Positions 50,907 to 61,022 of a stretch of DNA of 64,000 nt are shown piece by piece (position 1 is the first letter of the stretch; every line of letters begins with the position of its first letter). The stretch comes from Streptomyces sp. YIM 121038 (GTDB lineage Bacteria > Actinomycetota > Actinomycetes > Streptomycetales > Streptomycetaceae). The notes beneath the pieces were generated by a model. That model worked only from the letters and a program-made list of their open reading frames with translations, had not been told where the DNA came from and searched no databases. The translations under genes were made by a program, and so were the position numbers. The stretch is from positions 3,596,001 to 3,660,000 of the forward strand of contig NZ_CP030771.1 of the NCBI RefSeq assembly GCF_006088715.1, given 5' to 3'.

Positions 50907-52406
50907 TTACTCCTCGGTCGGGGTGGCCTTGTCGGTCCCGGCCGGGTCGTTCTTCTTGCGGAGCAGGAACACCGCGCCGCCGCCGACCACGACCAGGGCG
51001 ATCGCGAGCCCTGCTATCAGGGGCGTGGCGTTCGACCCGCCGGTCGCCGCGAGGTCACCGCCCCCGGACGTACCGCCCGCCGACGCGGGGCTCGGCTGGG
51101 GCGCGGGCTGCGCCTTGCCGCCGACGCCGACGACCGCACCGGCTTCGGTCCGGCAGTCGAGCACTCCGCTGAAGCGCTTCTCGAAGCCGCCGGGCCCGGT
51201 GATCGTGAAGTCGTAGGCCTGGTCCTCCTGGAGCGGAATCGTCACCGTGCGTGACTCACCGGCCTTGATGGTGTGCTTGGCGCCCATCAGACTGAAGGTG
51301 AACGGCGCGTCGCCCTTGTTGCTCGCCGTGATGTCCACGCCGGACTCCGCGCAGTTCTTCTCCGCGGACAGCGCCGGTATCGGGCCCTTGCGCGCCCAGT
51401 GCGCGGTCGCCGTCGCGGCCACCGTCGACTCGCTGGAGCCCGCGAGGATCTGCGTCTGGCTCCTGGTCTCGGAGGTGAAGGCCCGCCCGACCGGCACGGT
51501 CGTGGACGCCTGCACCTCCAGCGAGGCCATGCCGTCCGGCGTGCCCTTGGGGACGGCGAAGTACAGCTTGCCGCCGTCGGACACCGACTTCGCCGGCTTG
51601 CCGTTCTTGCCGACGACCCGCACGCCGCTCGCCGGGTCGGCGGGGGGTATGACGGTCACGCTGTCCGCGCCCGTCCGCACGGTCACCGGGCCGAGCCGCT
51701 CCCCCGCGCGGCCGGACACGGCGGGCGGCTCCAGGGTCAGCGACGCCTTCGGCTCGGGGCTTGTGCGCGCGCTGCGCTCCAGATAGTCCGCGAGCTTCTC
51801 GGCCCGCGGGTCCACCGCCTCCACCTCGACCCCGGCGGTCCGGCCCGTCCCGTGCGACTTGCCCGCCCGCTCCGCTCCCTTCGCCTTCTCCGCCTTCTGG
51901 GCCTTCTCCGAGTAGCGCCAGATCGCCACCTGGGTGCCCGCCGCGGCCGTCTCCTCGGTGAGCGAGCCCGCGCCCGCCTTGCGGGCCAGCTCCGCCAGGT
52001 CGTTCACCTGGGGGTAGGAGTGCTGGAGGATCCAGCGGATCTTGCCCGCGTCGCGGTTGGCGTGCAGGGACGTGCCGCGCCAAGGGGTCTCCTTGTACTG
52101 CGCGTCCTTCTGCGTGGGGTTGTGGAGGTCGACGCAGTACGTCTGGAGGGTGCCGCCGTTGTCCACGGACATCTCGAAGAGGCCCGCGGGGATTCGCTGG
52201 CTTTCGCCGTCCTCGCGGATGACGGCCTGGCTGTAGGTCGTCAGGCCGTCCAGCGTGGCGGTGGCCCCGCCCCGGTACGGCGGGGCGTCCGTCGCCACGG
52301 CCGCCGCCGCGGTGGCTGTCGCGCCCGCCGAGACGAGCCCGGACGCGACCAGCGCGGCGGCGAGGCGCGCGGCACCCCGGCCCCGTATGGACAACGCAGC
52401 AATCAC
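50907..52406 (-). CDS. Thioester-domain surface protein with sortase signal
   Basis: 499 residues. Signal peptide at the N-terminus (LAAALVASGLVSAGATATAA). The thioester domain shows TYCVDLHNPT with Cys91 and GTQVAIWRYSE with Gln159, the pair that forms an internal Cys-Gln isopeptide-like thioester used to bind surfaces covalently. Two Ig-like repeats follow, then LAATG, a hydrophobic helix and a KK-containing tail (residues about 455-499): a LAXTG-type sortase signal, as in Streptomyces chaplin and SrtE substrates. Start GTG 52406 with GGAGGGG upstream. It sits directly beside the right end of the element. Confidence 0.9.
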   Translation of the reverse strand: MIAALSIRGRGAARLAAALVASGLVSAGATATAAAAVATDAPPYRGGATATLDGLTTYSQAVIREDGESQRIPAGLFEMSVDNGGTLQTYCVDLHNPTQKDAQYKETPWRGTSLHANRDAGKIRWILQHSYPQVNDLAELARKAGAGSLTEETAAAGTQVAIWRYSEKAQKAEKAKGAERAGKSHGTGRTAGVEVEAVDPRAEKLADYLERSARTSPEPKASLTLEPPAVSGRAGERLGPVTVRTGADSVTVIPPADPASGVRVVGKNGKPAKSVSDGGKLYFAVPKGTPDGMASLEVQASTTVPVGRAFTSETRSQTQILAGSSESTVAATATAHWARKGPIPALSAEKNCAESGVDITASNKGDAPFTFSLMGAKHTIKAGESRTVTIPLQEDQAYDFTITGPGGFEKRFSGVLDCRTEAGAVVGVGGKAQPAPQPSPASAGGTSGGGDLAATGGSNATPLIAGLAIALVVVGGGAVFLLRKKNDPAGTDKATPTEE

Positions 52407-52712
52407 AGAATTCCCCTCCGGGCAGGACCGATTCACATGGGGGGACGGGTCCCGCCAGCAGACTCAGAGCGAGCAGAGTCACCTGCCGAGCGCTCCACTC
52501 GGGCATCAACTGACCCACGCAGCCACGCCCGGAATCCTAAAGACGCGACGCATCGCCGTTCCCAGTACGACCGTCCGACAACCGATCCGAATCGGAATCG
52601 TTATCGGCAACGCCCCCGTTGAGCTGGGCTTATCGATAAATCCATGGTTCCGTTCCCCTCATTTCACAGGGGGACGGCGGGCGTTGGACGCGGGGCCGGG
52701 CCTTCCGGCGCC
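52407..52712. other. Intergenic region between the thioester protein and ssb paralogue
   Basis: 306 bp upstream of the thioester gene. AT-richer patch GCTTATCGATAAATCCATGG near 52627-52646 and the inverted CCGATCCGAATCGG at 52579-52592. Promoter of the surface protein expected; no gene seen. Confidence 0.5.
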
Positions 52713-53237
52713 TCAGCCGACCGCGGCCGGTTCCGGGTGGGCGTCGGCTGCGGCTTCGGGCTCCGCCCGCACCGTGGCCGTGGCATCCGCCACCGCGCCG
52801 CTCGCCTTCTCGGCGCCCGGGTCGGCCCCTTCCGCGGGGGACTCCCAAGCGGGCTCGCGCTCCATCGGCGCCTGGGCCGGCGCCCTGCCGCGGCGGAACG
52901 CGGACGTCCCCCGCGCCAGGTCGTGACCGATCGCGTGCGCGTCGATGTCCACCGACAGCCAGTGCTGGCCGCCGCGCTCCTCGTCCTTGATCTTCAACCT
53001 GCCCTGCACGATGACCTGTTCGCCGAGCGACAGCGAGCTCTGCACATTCAGGCCGAGGGCCTTTCGGGCCCAGACCGTGAAGAAGTTGGTGTGCCCGTCC
53101 GCCCACTCGTTGCGCGCGCGGTCGAAGTGACGGGGTGTCACCGCGATCCGGAAGCGTGTCACCGGGCCGGACGGCAGCTCCCGGAACACCGGTGTCGTGG
53201 CCACCCGCCCCACCACCGTGATCATCGTGTCGTTCAT
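52713..53237 (-). CDS. Single-stranded DNA-binding protein paralogue (SsbB-like)
   Basis: 174 residues. OB-fold with MITVVGRVATTPVFRELPSG, FRIAVTPRHFDRARNEWADG and FTVWARKALGLNVQSSLSLG, QVIVQGRLKIKDEE; long Ala/Glu/Pro C-terminal tail that lacks the acidic DDDIPF end of SsbA. Matches the second SSB of Streptomyces (SsbB), needed for chromosome segregation in sporulation. ATG 53237. Confidence 0.88.
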   Translation of the reverse strand: MNDTMITVVGRVATTPVFRELPSGPVTRFRIAVTPRHFDRARNEWADGHTNFFTVWARKALGLNVQSSLSLGEQVIVQGRLKIKDEERGGQHWLSVDIDAHAIGHDLARGTSAFRRGRAPAQAPMEREPAWESPAEGADPGAEKASGAVADATATVRAEPEAAADAHPEPAAVG

Positions 53238-53450
53238 CGTCGGGCCCCTCCCTCGCACACCGCGTGCGGGCCTCTCCCGCGTCGGCGGCGGTCGCGACGA
53301 CCGCAGATCCAGACTGCGCCGGTCCGGCCGGGCCCGCTGAGCGCTGTGCCGTACCCACGGGTTGTGGACAACTCCGTCACCCGACGGAGGCCCTCCGCTT
53401 CCCGCCCGGGCCCCGGCCCCGGCCCTCGGCCGGCCCCCGGCCCCGGCCCC

Positions 53451-55367
53451 TCACCCCCGCTGAGCCACCCGCACGTACTGCTCCCGCACCTCGCGGTACC
53501 GCAGCAGCTCCGCCGCCACCGGGTCGAGCACCCGTGCCCGGCCGCACCCCGAGGCCGCCTCCCGCAGCCTGCGTTCCGCCTCGAAGCCGTACCGGCGCGC
53601 GGGTCCGCGTGCCGCCATCCGGCTCAGCCACTCCACCCCGGGGCCGCCCAGGATGCCCGCGAGCATCAGCAGCACGGGCACGCCCAGGTTCGGCGTCGCG
53701 ACCCCCACGATCTGCGCCACCAGCCAGAGCCCGCCGACGACTTGGAGCAGCGTCATCACCGCCTGCGCGAACACCGCGACCGGCCACCAGCCGGGCCGGG
53801 GCGGGCGCCCCCGCGGCAGCCCGGCCCGCACGGCCAGCTCGTCCAGCGCCTCGGGCAGCCCCTCGGCGCCGCGTGCCGCCGCCTCCCGCACGGCCTGTCC
53901 CCAGGGCGTGGGCAACCCCGTCGCCGCCTCGTCGGCGACCGTGCGCACGGCGTGCTCCACGCGCGCGCGTGCCGTGGCCTCCTCGTCGACGGGGGCGCGG
54001 GTCACGGGCGCGACGATCGACCCGAACGGCGAGCGGCGCGCCTCGTACCAGCGCCACAGCCGCAGCCAGGGCGTACCGCACGCCTTGTTGGCGTGCCTGC
54101 GCCAGGCGCGCTCGGCGGCCTGGCCCACGGCGGTGGCGCCCACCGCCTCCGCGAGCCGGTCGGCGAACTCCTCGCGGGCCTCCTCGCTGAGCCCGACCCG
54201 CCCCCGGCCGACGGCGGGCCCCGCGTCGGCGGCGTACACCGGGCGCAGGCGCGCGGCCGCCGCGTCCAGGTCCGCCTCCACGCGGCGCGCGGCGGCACGC
54301 CGCTCGCGCGTGAACTGCCCGAGCGCCTCGCGCAGATCTCCGACGCCGTCGCCGGTCAGCGCGGACAGGGCGAGCACCGCGGCGCCCGGTTCCCCGTGCT
54401 CGCCCAGGGCGATGCCGTCCTCGTCGAGCAGCCTGCGCAGATCGTCGAGCACCTGGTCGGCGGCGTCCCCGGGGAGCCGGTCCGTCTGGTTGAGCACGAC
54501 GAACATGACCTCGGCGTGGCCCGCCATGGGCCGCAGATACCGCTCGTGCAGGACCGCGTCGGCGTACTTCTCCGGGTCGACGACCCAGATGACGGCGTCC
54601 ACGAGCCGGAGGATGCGGTCCACGTGCCGCCGGTGGTCCTCGGCCGCCGAGTCGTGGTCGGGCAGGTCGACGAGGACGAGCCCCTCCAGGGCCTGGGCGT
54701 CGGTCCCCGGGAGGGGCCTTCTGCGCAGCCGACCCGGAATGCCGAGCCGGTCGAACAGGCCCGCGGCGCCATCCGTCCAGCTGCACCCGATGGGCGCGGC
54801 CGTGGTCGGCCTGCGGACGCCGGTCTCGGAGATCATCACGCCCGCGAGCGCGTTGAACAGCGTCGACTTGCCGCTGCCGGTGGCCCCGGCGATGGCCACG
54901 ACGGTGTGCCGGTCGGACAGCCGCCGCCGGGCCGCCGCCTCGTCGAGGACGCGCCCCGCCTCGGCGAGCGTGGCGCTGTCGAGCCGCGTCCTGGAGAGGC
55001 CGATCAGCTCCCGCAGTGCGTCGAGCCGGGCCCGCAGCGGCCCTTCGTAGAGGGCGGTCGCCTCGGCGGCTGCCTCGTAGGGGCCGTCGTGGTCGTAGGC
55101 CTTCTCGTAGCCGGAGGAGTGCGCGTGCGGGGAGGACGTCCCGTAGGCGGACGGGCTTTCGCCCCCTGTCGGGCCCCGGTCCCCCGTCCCCGTAGAGCCC
55201 GTGCCCGCCGAATCGTCGCCCCCAGGGGAGCCATGGCCACCGGCCCCGGCCCGCCGTGCGATGAGGCCGTCGTCCCAGATGCCGTCGGCCTCCCGCGCGC
55301 GGGAGGCCGGGTCTTCGGGCCGGTCGGCGTGGTCGGTGTGATCCGTGACGGCGGTCACCGCGGTCAC
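53451..55367 (-). CDS. GTPase of the YfjP/dynamin-like group, second gene
   Basis: 638 residues. P-loop [20 protein letters not shown], switch region with [15 protein letters not shown]3 [14 protein letters not shown] and G4 NQTD. C-terminal helices with a hydrophobic pair ([40 protein letters not shown]) suggest membrane attachment. Such paired GTPases occur in Streptomyces beside each other and may act in membrane remodelling or cell division. GTG 55367 overlaps the upstream stop by 4 bp (GTGA), with AAGGAG upstream. Confidence 0.85.
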   Translation of the reverse strand: MTAVTAVTDHTDHADRPEDPASRAREADGIWDDGLIARRAGAGGHGSPGGDDSAGTGSTGTGDRGPTGGESPSAYGTSSPHAHSSGYEKAYDHDGPYEAAAEATALYEGPLRARLDALRELIGLSRTRLDSATLAEAGRVLDEAAARRRLSDRHTVVAIAGATGSGKSTLFNALAGVMISETGVRRPTTAAPIGCSWTDGAAGLFDRLGIPGRLRRRPLPGTDAQALEGLVLVDLPDHDSAAEDHRRHVDRILRLVDAVIWVVDPEKYADAVLHERYLRPMAGHAEVMFVVLNQTDRLPGDAADQVLDDLRRLLDEDGIALGEHGEPGAAVLALSALTGDGVGDLREALGQFTRERRAAARRVEADLDAAAARLRPVYAADAGPAVGRGRVGLSEEAREEFADRLAEAVGATAVGQAAERAWRRHANKACGTPWLRLWRWYEARRSPFGSIVAPVTRAPVDEEATARARVEHAVRTVADEAATGLPTPWGQAVREAAARGAEGLPEALDELAVRAGLPRGRPPRPGWWPVAVFAQAVMTLLQVVGGLWLVAQIVGVATPNLGVPVLLMLAGILGGPGVEWLSRMAARGPARRYGFEAERRLREAASGCGRARVLDPVAAELLRYREVREQYVRVAQRG

Positions 55368-56968
55368 CTCTCCTTCTGCAGTACGGACAGCGCGGCGATG
55401 AGTTCGGCCTGGGGTTCGGGGTGGACGCCGAGCGCGTCGAGGGGGGCGAGGCGCCGCTCCCGCTCCGCGCCGAGGACGGTGTCCAGGTAGTCGGTGAGCA
55501 GCCGGCCGCCCCGGTCGCGCAGGCGCAGCGCGCCGTGGGCGCCGACCCGTTCGGCGAGGGACTCCCCCGCGGAGCGCGCCCGGCGCCCGCCGAGCAGGGC
55601 CGTGGCGAGCAGCGCGGTGAGGACGTCGGGGTCGGGCGGGGCGCCCTTGTCTACGCGGTCGAGCGCGCGGACCTCGTCCTCCACGTACTCCTCCAGGACG
55701 CGCCGCCAGCGGCGCACGGCCATCCCTACGCGGTGCTCCGCGCCGTCCTCGCGCCGCGGGACGAGGCTGGGGAGTCCGGCGGCGGGTTCGCGGCGCCAGG
55801 CCTCGTCCACGCGCTCGTCGGCGGCGGTGACGGCGCACACCAGGAGCGTCTCCAGGCCGGCCGAGACGGCGTCCAGGAGCTCTCCCGGGCCGCAGTCGAG
55901 GGGATAGGCCCGCCAGCGCTTCAGCGCGTCCCCGGCGAGCACGGCGCCCGTCTGGAGCCGTTCCCGTACGCGCGCGTGCTCGCCCTCGTACGCCTCGTCG
56001 ACGGCTGCGGTGAGACGCAGGGCGGCCGCGTGCTGGGCGGCGACGGCACCGGCGAGTTCGGGCATGCGGGAGTTCAGCGAACCGAGCACTCCGTGGGCGG
56101 TGCGCGCGATCGCCTCCTCCCGGGCCGCGGTGTCCTGCGCGCGGTCGGCGAGCCAGGTCAGGAGCGGCGCCACGGCGGTCGCGGGCAGCAGTCCGCCGCC
56201 GCCCGCGGACTCGGGCAGCTCGGGCACGGTGAAGCGGGGCACGTCGCCGAGGCCCGCCTTGGCGAGCAGCGCCTCGTACTGCCGGGACACCTCCGTGACG
56301 ACCTGGTGCGGCACGCGGTCGAGGACGGTGACGAGGGTGGCGTCGTGCTCCTTGGCGGTGCGCAGCAGGTGCCAGGGCACGGCGTCGGCGTAGCGGGCGG
56401 CCGTGGTGACGGTGACCCACACGTCGGCGGCACAGATGAGTTCGGCGGCCAGGACGCGGTTGTCGGCGACGAGGGAGTCGATGTCGGGCGCGTCCAGGAG
56501 GGCGAGCCCTCTGGGCAGCGTGTCGGCGGTCTCCACCCGCAGCACGCGGCTGCCGTCGCCGTCCCTCGCGCCGTCCTCGCCGTCCTGGAGGGGCACCCAC
56601 ACGCGCGTGAGGTCCGGCAGCACCCTCATCCCCGCGAACCAGTGGTGGTCCTCCGGATGGCAGACGAGCACCGGTGTACGCGTCGTGGGCCGCAGCACAC
56701 CCGCCTCGCTGACCTGACGGCCCACCAGGGAGTTCACGAGCGTGGACTTCCCGGCCCCCGTGGACCCGCCGATGACGGCGAGCAACGGTGCTTCGGGAGC
56801 CCTGAGCCGGGGCACCAGATAGTCGTCGAGCTGGGCGAGAAGCTCGTCCCGGTTGGCACGCGCGCGTGGCGCCCCCGCCAGGGGGAGCGGAAAGCGTGCG
56901 GCGGCGACACGCTCACGCAGGGTGGAAAGCGCGTCAAGCAGCTGAGGCCGTACGTCCAAGGTCACCAC
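55364..56968 (-). CDS. GTPase of the YfjP/dynamin-like group, first gene
   Basis: 534 residues. P-loop [20 protein letters not shown], then [20 protein letters not shown] and [11 protein letters not shown] (G3). Middle and C-terminal parts are helical without clear membrane helices, in contrast to its partner. Start taken as GTG 56968 (VVTLDVRPQ), where homologues begin; the frame is open further upstream. First of a two-gene operon. Confidence 0.85.
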   Translation of the reverse strand: MVTLDVRPQLLDALSTLRERVAAARFPLPLAGAPRARANRDELLAQLDDYLVPRLRAPEAPLLAVIGGSTGAGKSTLVNSLVGRQVSEAGVLRPTTRTPVLVCHPEDHHWFAGMRVLPDLTRVWVPLQDGEDGARDGDGSRVLRVETADTLPRGLALLDAPDIDSLVADNRVLAAELICAADVWVTVTTAARYADAVPWHLLRTAKEHDATLVTVLDRVPHQVVTEVSRQYEALLAKAGLGDVPRFTVPELPESAGGGGLLPATAVAPLLTWLADRAQDTAAREEAIARTAHGVLGSLNSRMPELAGAVAAQHAAALRLTAAVDEAYEGEHARVRERLQTGAVLAGDALKRWRAYPLDCGPGELLDAVSAGLETLLVCAVTAADERVDEAWRREPAAGLPSLVPRREDGAEHRVGMAVRRWRRVLEEYVEDEVRALDRVDKGAPPDPDVLTALLATALLGGRRARSAGESLAERVGAHGALRLRDRGGRLLTDYLDTVLGAERERRLAPLDALGVHPEPQAELIAALSVLQKER

Positions 56969-57188
56969 ATACGAAGAATGCCCAATTTTGATGGCTTTCT
57001 GAAGCATATGGGCACGCCTGCGCGCCGATCGGACAGACGTGACGGAAGGGACGAGTGGGGCACAGGCATAACGAGTGCACAACACCCGGGGCGCCAGGCG
57101 CCAAAAGCGCTGCGAGATTCGCACCTGCCTGCGATTATCAGGACCGCTTCACCGAACCTCCACATCACGGTGCGGAGGTGAAGCACCA

Positions 57189-57221
57189 GGGACAAGGACC
57201 CGGGAGCCCTATCCTTGTCCC
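57189..57221 (+). promoter_or_regulatory. Hairpin upstream of the tRNA gene
   Basis: Perfect 10-bp arms GGGACAAGGA (57189-57198) and TCCTTGTCCC (57212-57221), 13-nt loop. It ends 55 bp before the tRNA and could be a terminator or processing signal. Confidence 0.55.
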
Positions 57222-57276
57222 CGGCAAGGTCACGGACCGGCCCCACACCGGGCTCCAGGCCACCGGCCACCACCCG

Positions 57277-57349
57277 GCCCCCGTAGCTCAGTGGATAGAG
57301 CAGGTGCCTTCTAAGCACTTGGCCGCAGGTTCGAGTCCTGCCGGGGGCG
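57277..57349 (+). tRNA. tRNA-Arg (anticodon UCU)
   Basis: 73 nt. Acceptor GCCCCCG pairs with CGGGGGC, discriminator G. D-arm TAGCTCAGTGGATAGAGCA; anticodon stem GGTGC/GCACT around loop CTTCTAA, giving anticodon TCT; T-arm GCAGG-TTCGAGT-CCTGC. No CCA encoded, as usual in Streptomyces. Decodes AGA, a rare codon here. The element in this window did not integrate in it. Confidence 0.95.
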
Positions 57350-57450
57350 CACCTCATCGGCCTTCCTTCGGGAAGGCCTTTTCGCTGCGGGTACGCGCGC
57401 GGGGCCCGGCCCCCGGGCACACCCGCGGCCAGGCCCCGCCCAGGCCCCCG

Positions 57451-57801
57451 TCACGCCGGGCGCGCCCCCCGCGCCCCTCGGCCGTGCGCCAGCCTGCCGA
57501 GCAGCGCCGCGTTGCACAGCCCCGCCGCCGCCGTGCCGACGGCGAAGATCGACGGGGCGAGCCAGGTGAGGGAGGACTGCTCGGCGGGCAGCGACGCCAG
57601 GAGGGCGAGGACGCCGAGGGGCGCCGTGGCGAGGAACGGGTAGAACCCGGCGAGCCCCGGGTCAGGGCCGACGTACCAGGCCCCCAGGAAGAACGCCAGG
57701 GCCGCCGCGACCACCGCGAGGTAGGCCCGCGCGAGCCAGGTGTCCGTGGCGAGCGCGAGCAGGCGGCGCAGGCGGCGGCGAGGGCGGGAGGAAGGCGGCA
57801 T
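57451..57801 (-). CDS. Small membrane protein, SCO4225-like
   Basis: 116 residues with three hydrophobic segments (YLAVVAAALAFFLGAWYVG, FLATAPLGVLALLASLP, APSIFAVGTAAAGLCNAALL). Basic N- and C-termini. I associate it tentatively with the SCO4225 family of small Streptomyces membrane proteins; function unknown. ATG 57801 with AAGGA upstream. Confidence 0.7.
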   Translation of the reverse strand: MPPSSRPRRRLRRLLALATDTWLARAYLAVVAAALAFFLGAWYVGPDPGLAGFYPFLATAPLGVLALLASLPAEQSSLTWLAPSIFAVGTAAAGLCNAALLGRLAHGRGARGARPA

Positions 57802-57863
57802 CGCGGGTCCTTGGGCTCGGTCCGGTTGGGCGAGCACCACTGTGGCCCGGCGGCCCGCTCCCG

Positions 57864-58060
57864 GCATGAGTACGCGTACTCACCGGAGCGGCCACCGAGC
57901 CGGAGCCCGTGACATGAACGCGCATCCACCGGCACGGCCACCAAGCCGGACCCCGCGGCGGCACGGGTGCACGCACGCACCGGCGCGGTCACCGGGCCAG
58001 AGCCCCGCGGCATGAACGCGCACCGTCCGGCGCGGGCACCGGACCGGAGCCCCGGCACGA
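57864..58060. repeat. Four tandem copies of a ~49-bp repeat
   Basis: Units begin near 57864, 57912, 57961 and 58010. Each reads GCATGAACGCGCA-like, CACCGG, CGCGGCCACC, GGACCGGAGCCCCG. Between two small membrane-protein genes on the minus strand, no ORF of its own. Confidence 0.75.
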
Positions 58061-58087
58061 GCAAGGCCGGGCCCCCGCCGGGCCCCT

Positions 58088-58450
58088 TCACGCGACCGGG
58101 TGCGCCACCTCGTCCTCGCTCTCCCGCCGGGAGGGCGCCACCGCCGCCCCAGGAGCCTCGCCCCGGCGGCCCGCCAGACGGCAGCCGACGCAGCCCGGGT
58201 GCCCCGCGCGCGCCGCGCTGTCGCGCCGCCTCATGGGCCGCTGGGACGCCGGCCTCGGGCCCGGCCCCTTGCCCCAGCCCGCCAGGTGCAGGAACCAGGT
58301 GACGAACACCGCGAGGGCCATCACGCCGAGCCCCAGCCAGATGCCGGGGCGCCAGCCGGTGATGCCCACTCCCGCGATCAGCGCCCCCACCGTGCCGACC
58401 GCGCAGCCGGTCCAGCCGGCGATCGTGTGGCCGTCGTCATGTGTACTCAC
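58088..58450 (-). CDS. Small membrane protein of unknown function
   Basis: 120 residues. Two TM helices (GWTGCAVGTVGALIAGVGIT; PGIWLGLGVMALAVFVTWFL) near the N-terminus, then a basic C-terminal tail with HPGCVGCRLAGRR, a CxxC pair that could bind metal. Conserved in Streptomyces as a short HGxx-type membrane protein. GTG 58450 with GGAGGG upstream. Divergent from the marR gene, so it may be its target. Confidence 0.7.
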   Translation of the reverse strand: MSTHDDGHTIAGWTGCAVGTVGALIAGVGITGWRPGIWLGLGVMALAVFVTWFLHLAGWGKGPGPRPASQRPMRRRDSAARAGHPGCVGCRLAGRRGEAPGAAVAPSRRESEDEVAHPVA

Positions 58451-58506
58451 GTGTCGCGCCCTCCCCGTGCCCGTCGGGGCACGGCCTGGCCGCACCCCGG
58501 CACCAG

Positions 58507-58552
58507 ACGTAAGATGCCTTAGCGAGTAAGCAATTTATCTTACGTACTAAGG
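58507..58552. promoter_or_regulatory. MarR-type operator between the membrane protein and marR genes
   Basis: Imperfect dyad CCTTAGCGAGTAAG (58517-58530) and CTTACGTACTAAGG (58539-58552), 11 of 14 positions pairing, plus ACGTAAGAT (58507) with ATCTTACGT (58537). It overlaps the likely marR promoter. Confidence 0.65.
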
Positions 58553-58559
58553 GATTTCA

Positions 58560-59045
58560 ATGGAGGGCAAGCGCCACCCCAGCGCGTCCGCGCAGGACGT
58601 GGTCGCCGCGGTGGACGACCTCGTCGCGACGAGCGTCATCGGGCAGCAGGAGTTCGCACGGAACCTCGGCCTGTCCGTCACGGACCTGATCTGCTTCGCG
58701 TACGTCCTCCAGGCCGGGGACGACGCGGTCACCGCGGGCGAGCTGGCCACCCGCGCGCACGTCACGACGGGCGCGGTGACGGGCATCCTCAACCGCCTGG
58801 AGCGCGGCGGGTTCGTGACCCGGCGCCCCGACCCCGCCGACCGGCGCCGGGTGCGCGTCGTCGCCGTACCGGCCGCGTCCGCGCGCGTGCGGGAGATCTA
58901 CGAGCCGTACTACGCGCGCCTGATGGCGCTGTTCGACGACTTCACGCCGGACGAGATCGCCGTGATCGCCGCCTGGTCCGCGCGCGCGAGCGCCGTCGCG
59001 CGCACCTACCTGGAGGAGTCGTGCGAGGAGCCGGACGCGCCCTGA
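58560..59045 (+). CDS. MarR family transcriptional regulator
   Basis: 161 residues. Winged HTH: DLICFAYVLQAGDDAVTAGE then LATRAHVTTGAVTGILNRLE and the wing RRPDPADRRRVRVVAV. ATG 58560 directly after the operator. Likely controls itself and the divergent membrane protein. Confidence 0.92.
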   Translation: MEGKRHPSASAQDVVAAVDDLVATSVIGQQEFARNLGLSVTDLICFAYVLQAGDDAVTAGELATRAHVTTGAVTGILNRLERGGFVTRRPDPADRRRVRVVAVPAASARVREIYEPYYARLMALFDDFTPDEIAVIAAWSARASAVARTYLEESCEEPDAP

Positions 59046-59102
59046 CGCCCAGCCCCGGCAGGGCACTCAGCTCCGGTAGGACATTCAGCCCCGGCAGGAC
59101 GC

Positions 59103-61022
59103 TCAGCTCCGGTAGAGCGCCTCGATCTCCTGCGCGTACGCCTGCTCCACGGCCCGTCGCTTGATCTTCAGGGACGGGGTGAGCAGCCCGTTCTCCTCGC
59201 TGAACTCCCCCTCCACGACCGCGAAGCGGCGAATGGACTCGGCGCGCGACACCGCTTCGTTGGCGTGGTCCACGGCCTTCTGGAGGTCCGCGAGGAGCTT
59301 CGGGTCGCGGCGCAGCTCGGCCAACGGCGTGCCCGCGGGGTGCTTGCGGACGGCCAGCCAGTGCGCCACGGCCTCCGGGTCGAGGGTGATGAGCGCGCCG
59401 ACGTAGGAGCGGTTGTCGCCGACGACGAGGCACTGGCCGACGAGGGCCCGGCCGCGCAGCCGGTCCTCCAGGACGGCGGGCGAGACGTTCTTGCCGCCGC
59501 TGGTGACGATGATGTCCTTCTTGCGGCCGGTGATGGTGAGGTAGCCGTCCTCGTCTAGGGCGCCCAGGTCGCCGGTGGCGAACCAGTCGCCGGTGAGGAC
59601 GGCGTCGGTGGCGTCCCGGTCGTTCCAGTACGAGGTGAAGACGATGCCGCCCTTGATGAGCACCTCGCCGTCGTCCGCGATGCGCACCGCGGTGCCGGGC
59701 ACCGGCAGGCCGACGGTTCCGGGGCGCGGCCGCAGCGGCGGGATGATCGTGGCGGCCGCGGTGGTCTCGGTGAGACCGTAGCCTTCGTAGATGACGATTC
59801 CGGCAGCGTAGAAGAACAGGTTGAGCTGTCGGTCGAGCGGGGAGCCGCCGCTGATGGCGTAGCGCAGACGGCCGCCGACCTCCTTGCGGATGCGCCGGTA
59901 GACGAGCAGGTCGTACAGCGCCCAGCCGGCGCGGAGTCCGACGGACGGGCCGGGTCCGGTGCCGAGGAACCCGTTCAGATGCGCCTCGGCGAAGCGCACG
60001 CCGATCCGCTCCGCGCGGTCGAAGGAGGCGCCCCTGCCGATGCGTTCGGCGGTCGCGCGCCCGGTGTCGTGGATCTTCTCGAAGAGGTACGGCACCCCGA
60101 CGACGAACGTCGGTCTGAAGGCGCGCAGTTCGGGCCGAAGATCGTCCGGCTTGATGCTCGGACAGTGGCCGAGTTCGATGCGGGCGAGCATGCAGGCGAT
60201 CTGGATGCTGCGGCCCAGGATGTGGGCGAGCGGCAGGAAGAGCAGCGTGGCGGCCCGTTGGCCGGTGATCGCCTTGAAGACCGGGTACAGCAGGTCGACG
60301 GTGTTGGCCGCCTCGGCGTGCAGATTGCCGTGGGTGAGGACGCAGCCCTTGGGACGCCCCGTGGTGCCGGACGTGTAGCAGAGGGTGGCGATGGTGTCGG
60401 GGGTGAGCGCCGCGCGCCGCTTGGCGACCTCCTCGTCGCTCACCTCCTGCCCCCGCTCGGCGAGTTCGAGGACCGCGCCGTCGTCGATCGTCCGGACGGC
60501 CGGGGGCACGTCGAGGCCCGCGGTGGCGTCCCGTGCCGTCGCGGCGTTCGCCGGAGACTCGGCGAAGAGCAGGCTCGCGCCGGAGTCCCGTACGATCCAC
60601 TCGATCTGCGCGGCCGACGACGTCGGGTAGACGGGCACGGTCTGGCCGCCCGCCGCCCAGACGGCGAAGTCCAGCACCGCCCACTCGTAGCGCGTACGGG
60701 ACATCAGGGCGACCCTGCCGCCCGGCGCGAGCCCCGCCGCGATCAGGCCCTTCACGGCCGCGGTGACCTCGCGGGCGAAGGCCGCGGCCGTCACGGGCCG
60801 CCACCGGCCCGCCTCCTTGCGGCGCAGCACCACGGCGTCGGGGGCCTCGGCGGCGTTGGTGAAGGGGATGTCGGCCGTGCTGCCGTGCGTGGCCTCCGGG
60901 GCGAGGGCGGGGACGCGGGCCTCGCGCACCACGCCGTGCTCGTCCCGGACGAGGTCGACCTCGGCACGCCCGGCGAGACCGGGGTGACGCCGCGCCTTCT
61001 TCAAGTCCTTGCGTACGCCCAT
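59103..61022 (-). CDS. Long-chain fatty-acid CoA ligase (AMP-binding)
   Basis: 639 residues. AMP-binding motif CYTSGTTGRPKGCVLTHGN, the YGLTETTAAATI motif, GDLGALDEDGYLTITGRKKD and the C-terminal Lys loop with TPSLKIKRR. Activates long-chain fatty acids to acyl-CoA, via acyl-AMP, for beta-oxidation or lipid synthesis. ATG 61022. Its neighbours (TetR regulator and SCP2 protein) also suggest a lipid role. Confidence 0.94.
   Translation of the reverse strand: MGVRKDLKKARRHPGLAGRAEVDLVRDEHGVVREARVPALAPEATHGSTADIPFTNAAEAPDAVVLRRKEAGRWRPVTAAAFAREVTAAVKGLIAAGLAPGGRVALMSRTRYEWAVLDFAVWAAGGQTVPVYPTSSAAQIEWIVRDSGASLLFAESPANAATARDATAGLDVPPAVRTIDDGAVLELAERGQEVSDEEVAKRRAALTPDTIATLCYTSGTTGRPKGCVLTHGNLHAEAANTVDLLYPVFKAITGQRAATLLFLPLAHILGRSIQIACMLARIELGHCPSIKPDDLRPELRAFRPTFVVGVPYLFEKIHDTGRATAERIGRGASFDRAERIGVRFAEAHLNGFLGTGPGPSVGLRAGWALYDLLVYRRIRKEVGGRLRYAISGGSPLDRQLNLFFYAAGIVIYEGYGLTETTAAATIIPPLRPRPGTVGLPVPGTAVRIADDGEVLIKGGIVFTSYWNDRDATDAVLTGDWFATGDLGALDEDGYLTITGRKKDIIVTSGGKNVSPAVLEDRLRGRALVGQCLVVGDNRSYVGALITLDPEAVAHWLAVRKHPAGTPLAELRRDPKLLADLQKAVDHANEAVSRAESIRRFAVVEGEFSEENGLLTPSLKIKRRAVEQAYAQEIEALYRS

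Noticed and set aside
57277..57349. tRNA-Arg as attachment site of the element
   Set aside because: The element's direct repeats are at 40.6 and 50.8 kb and share no sequence with the tRNA 3' end.
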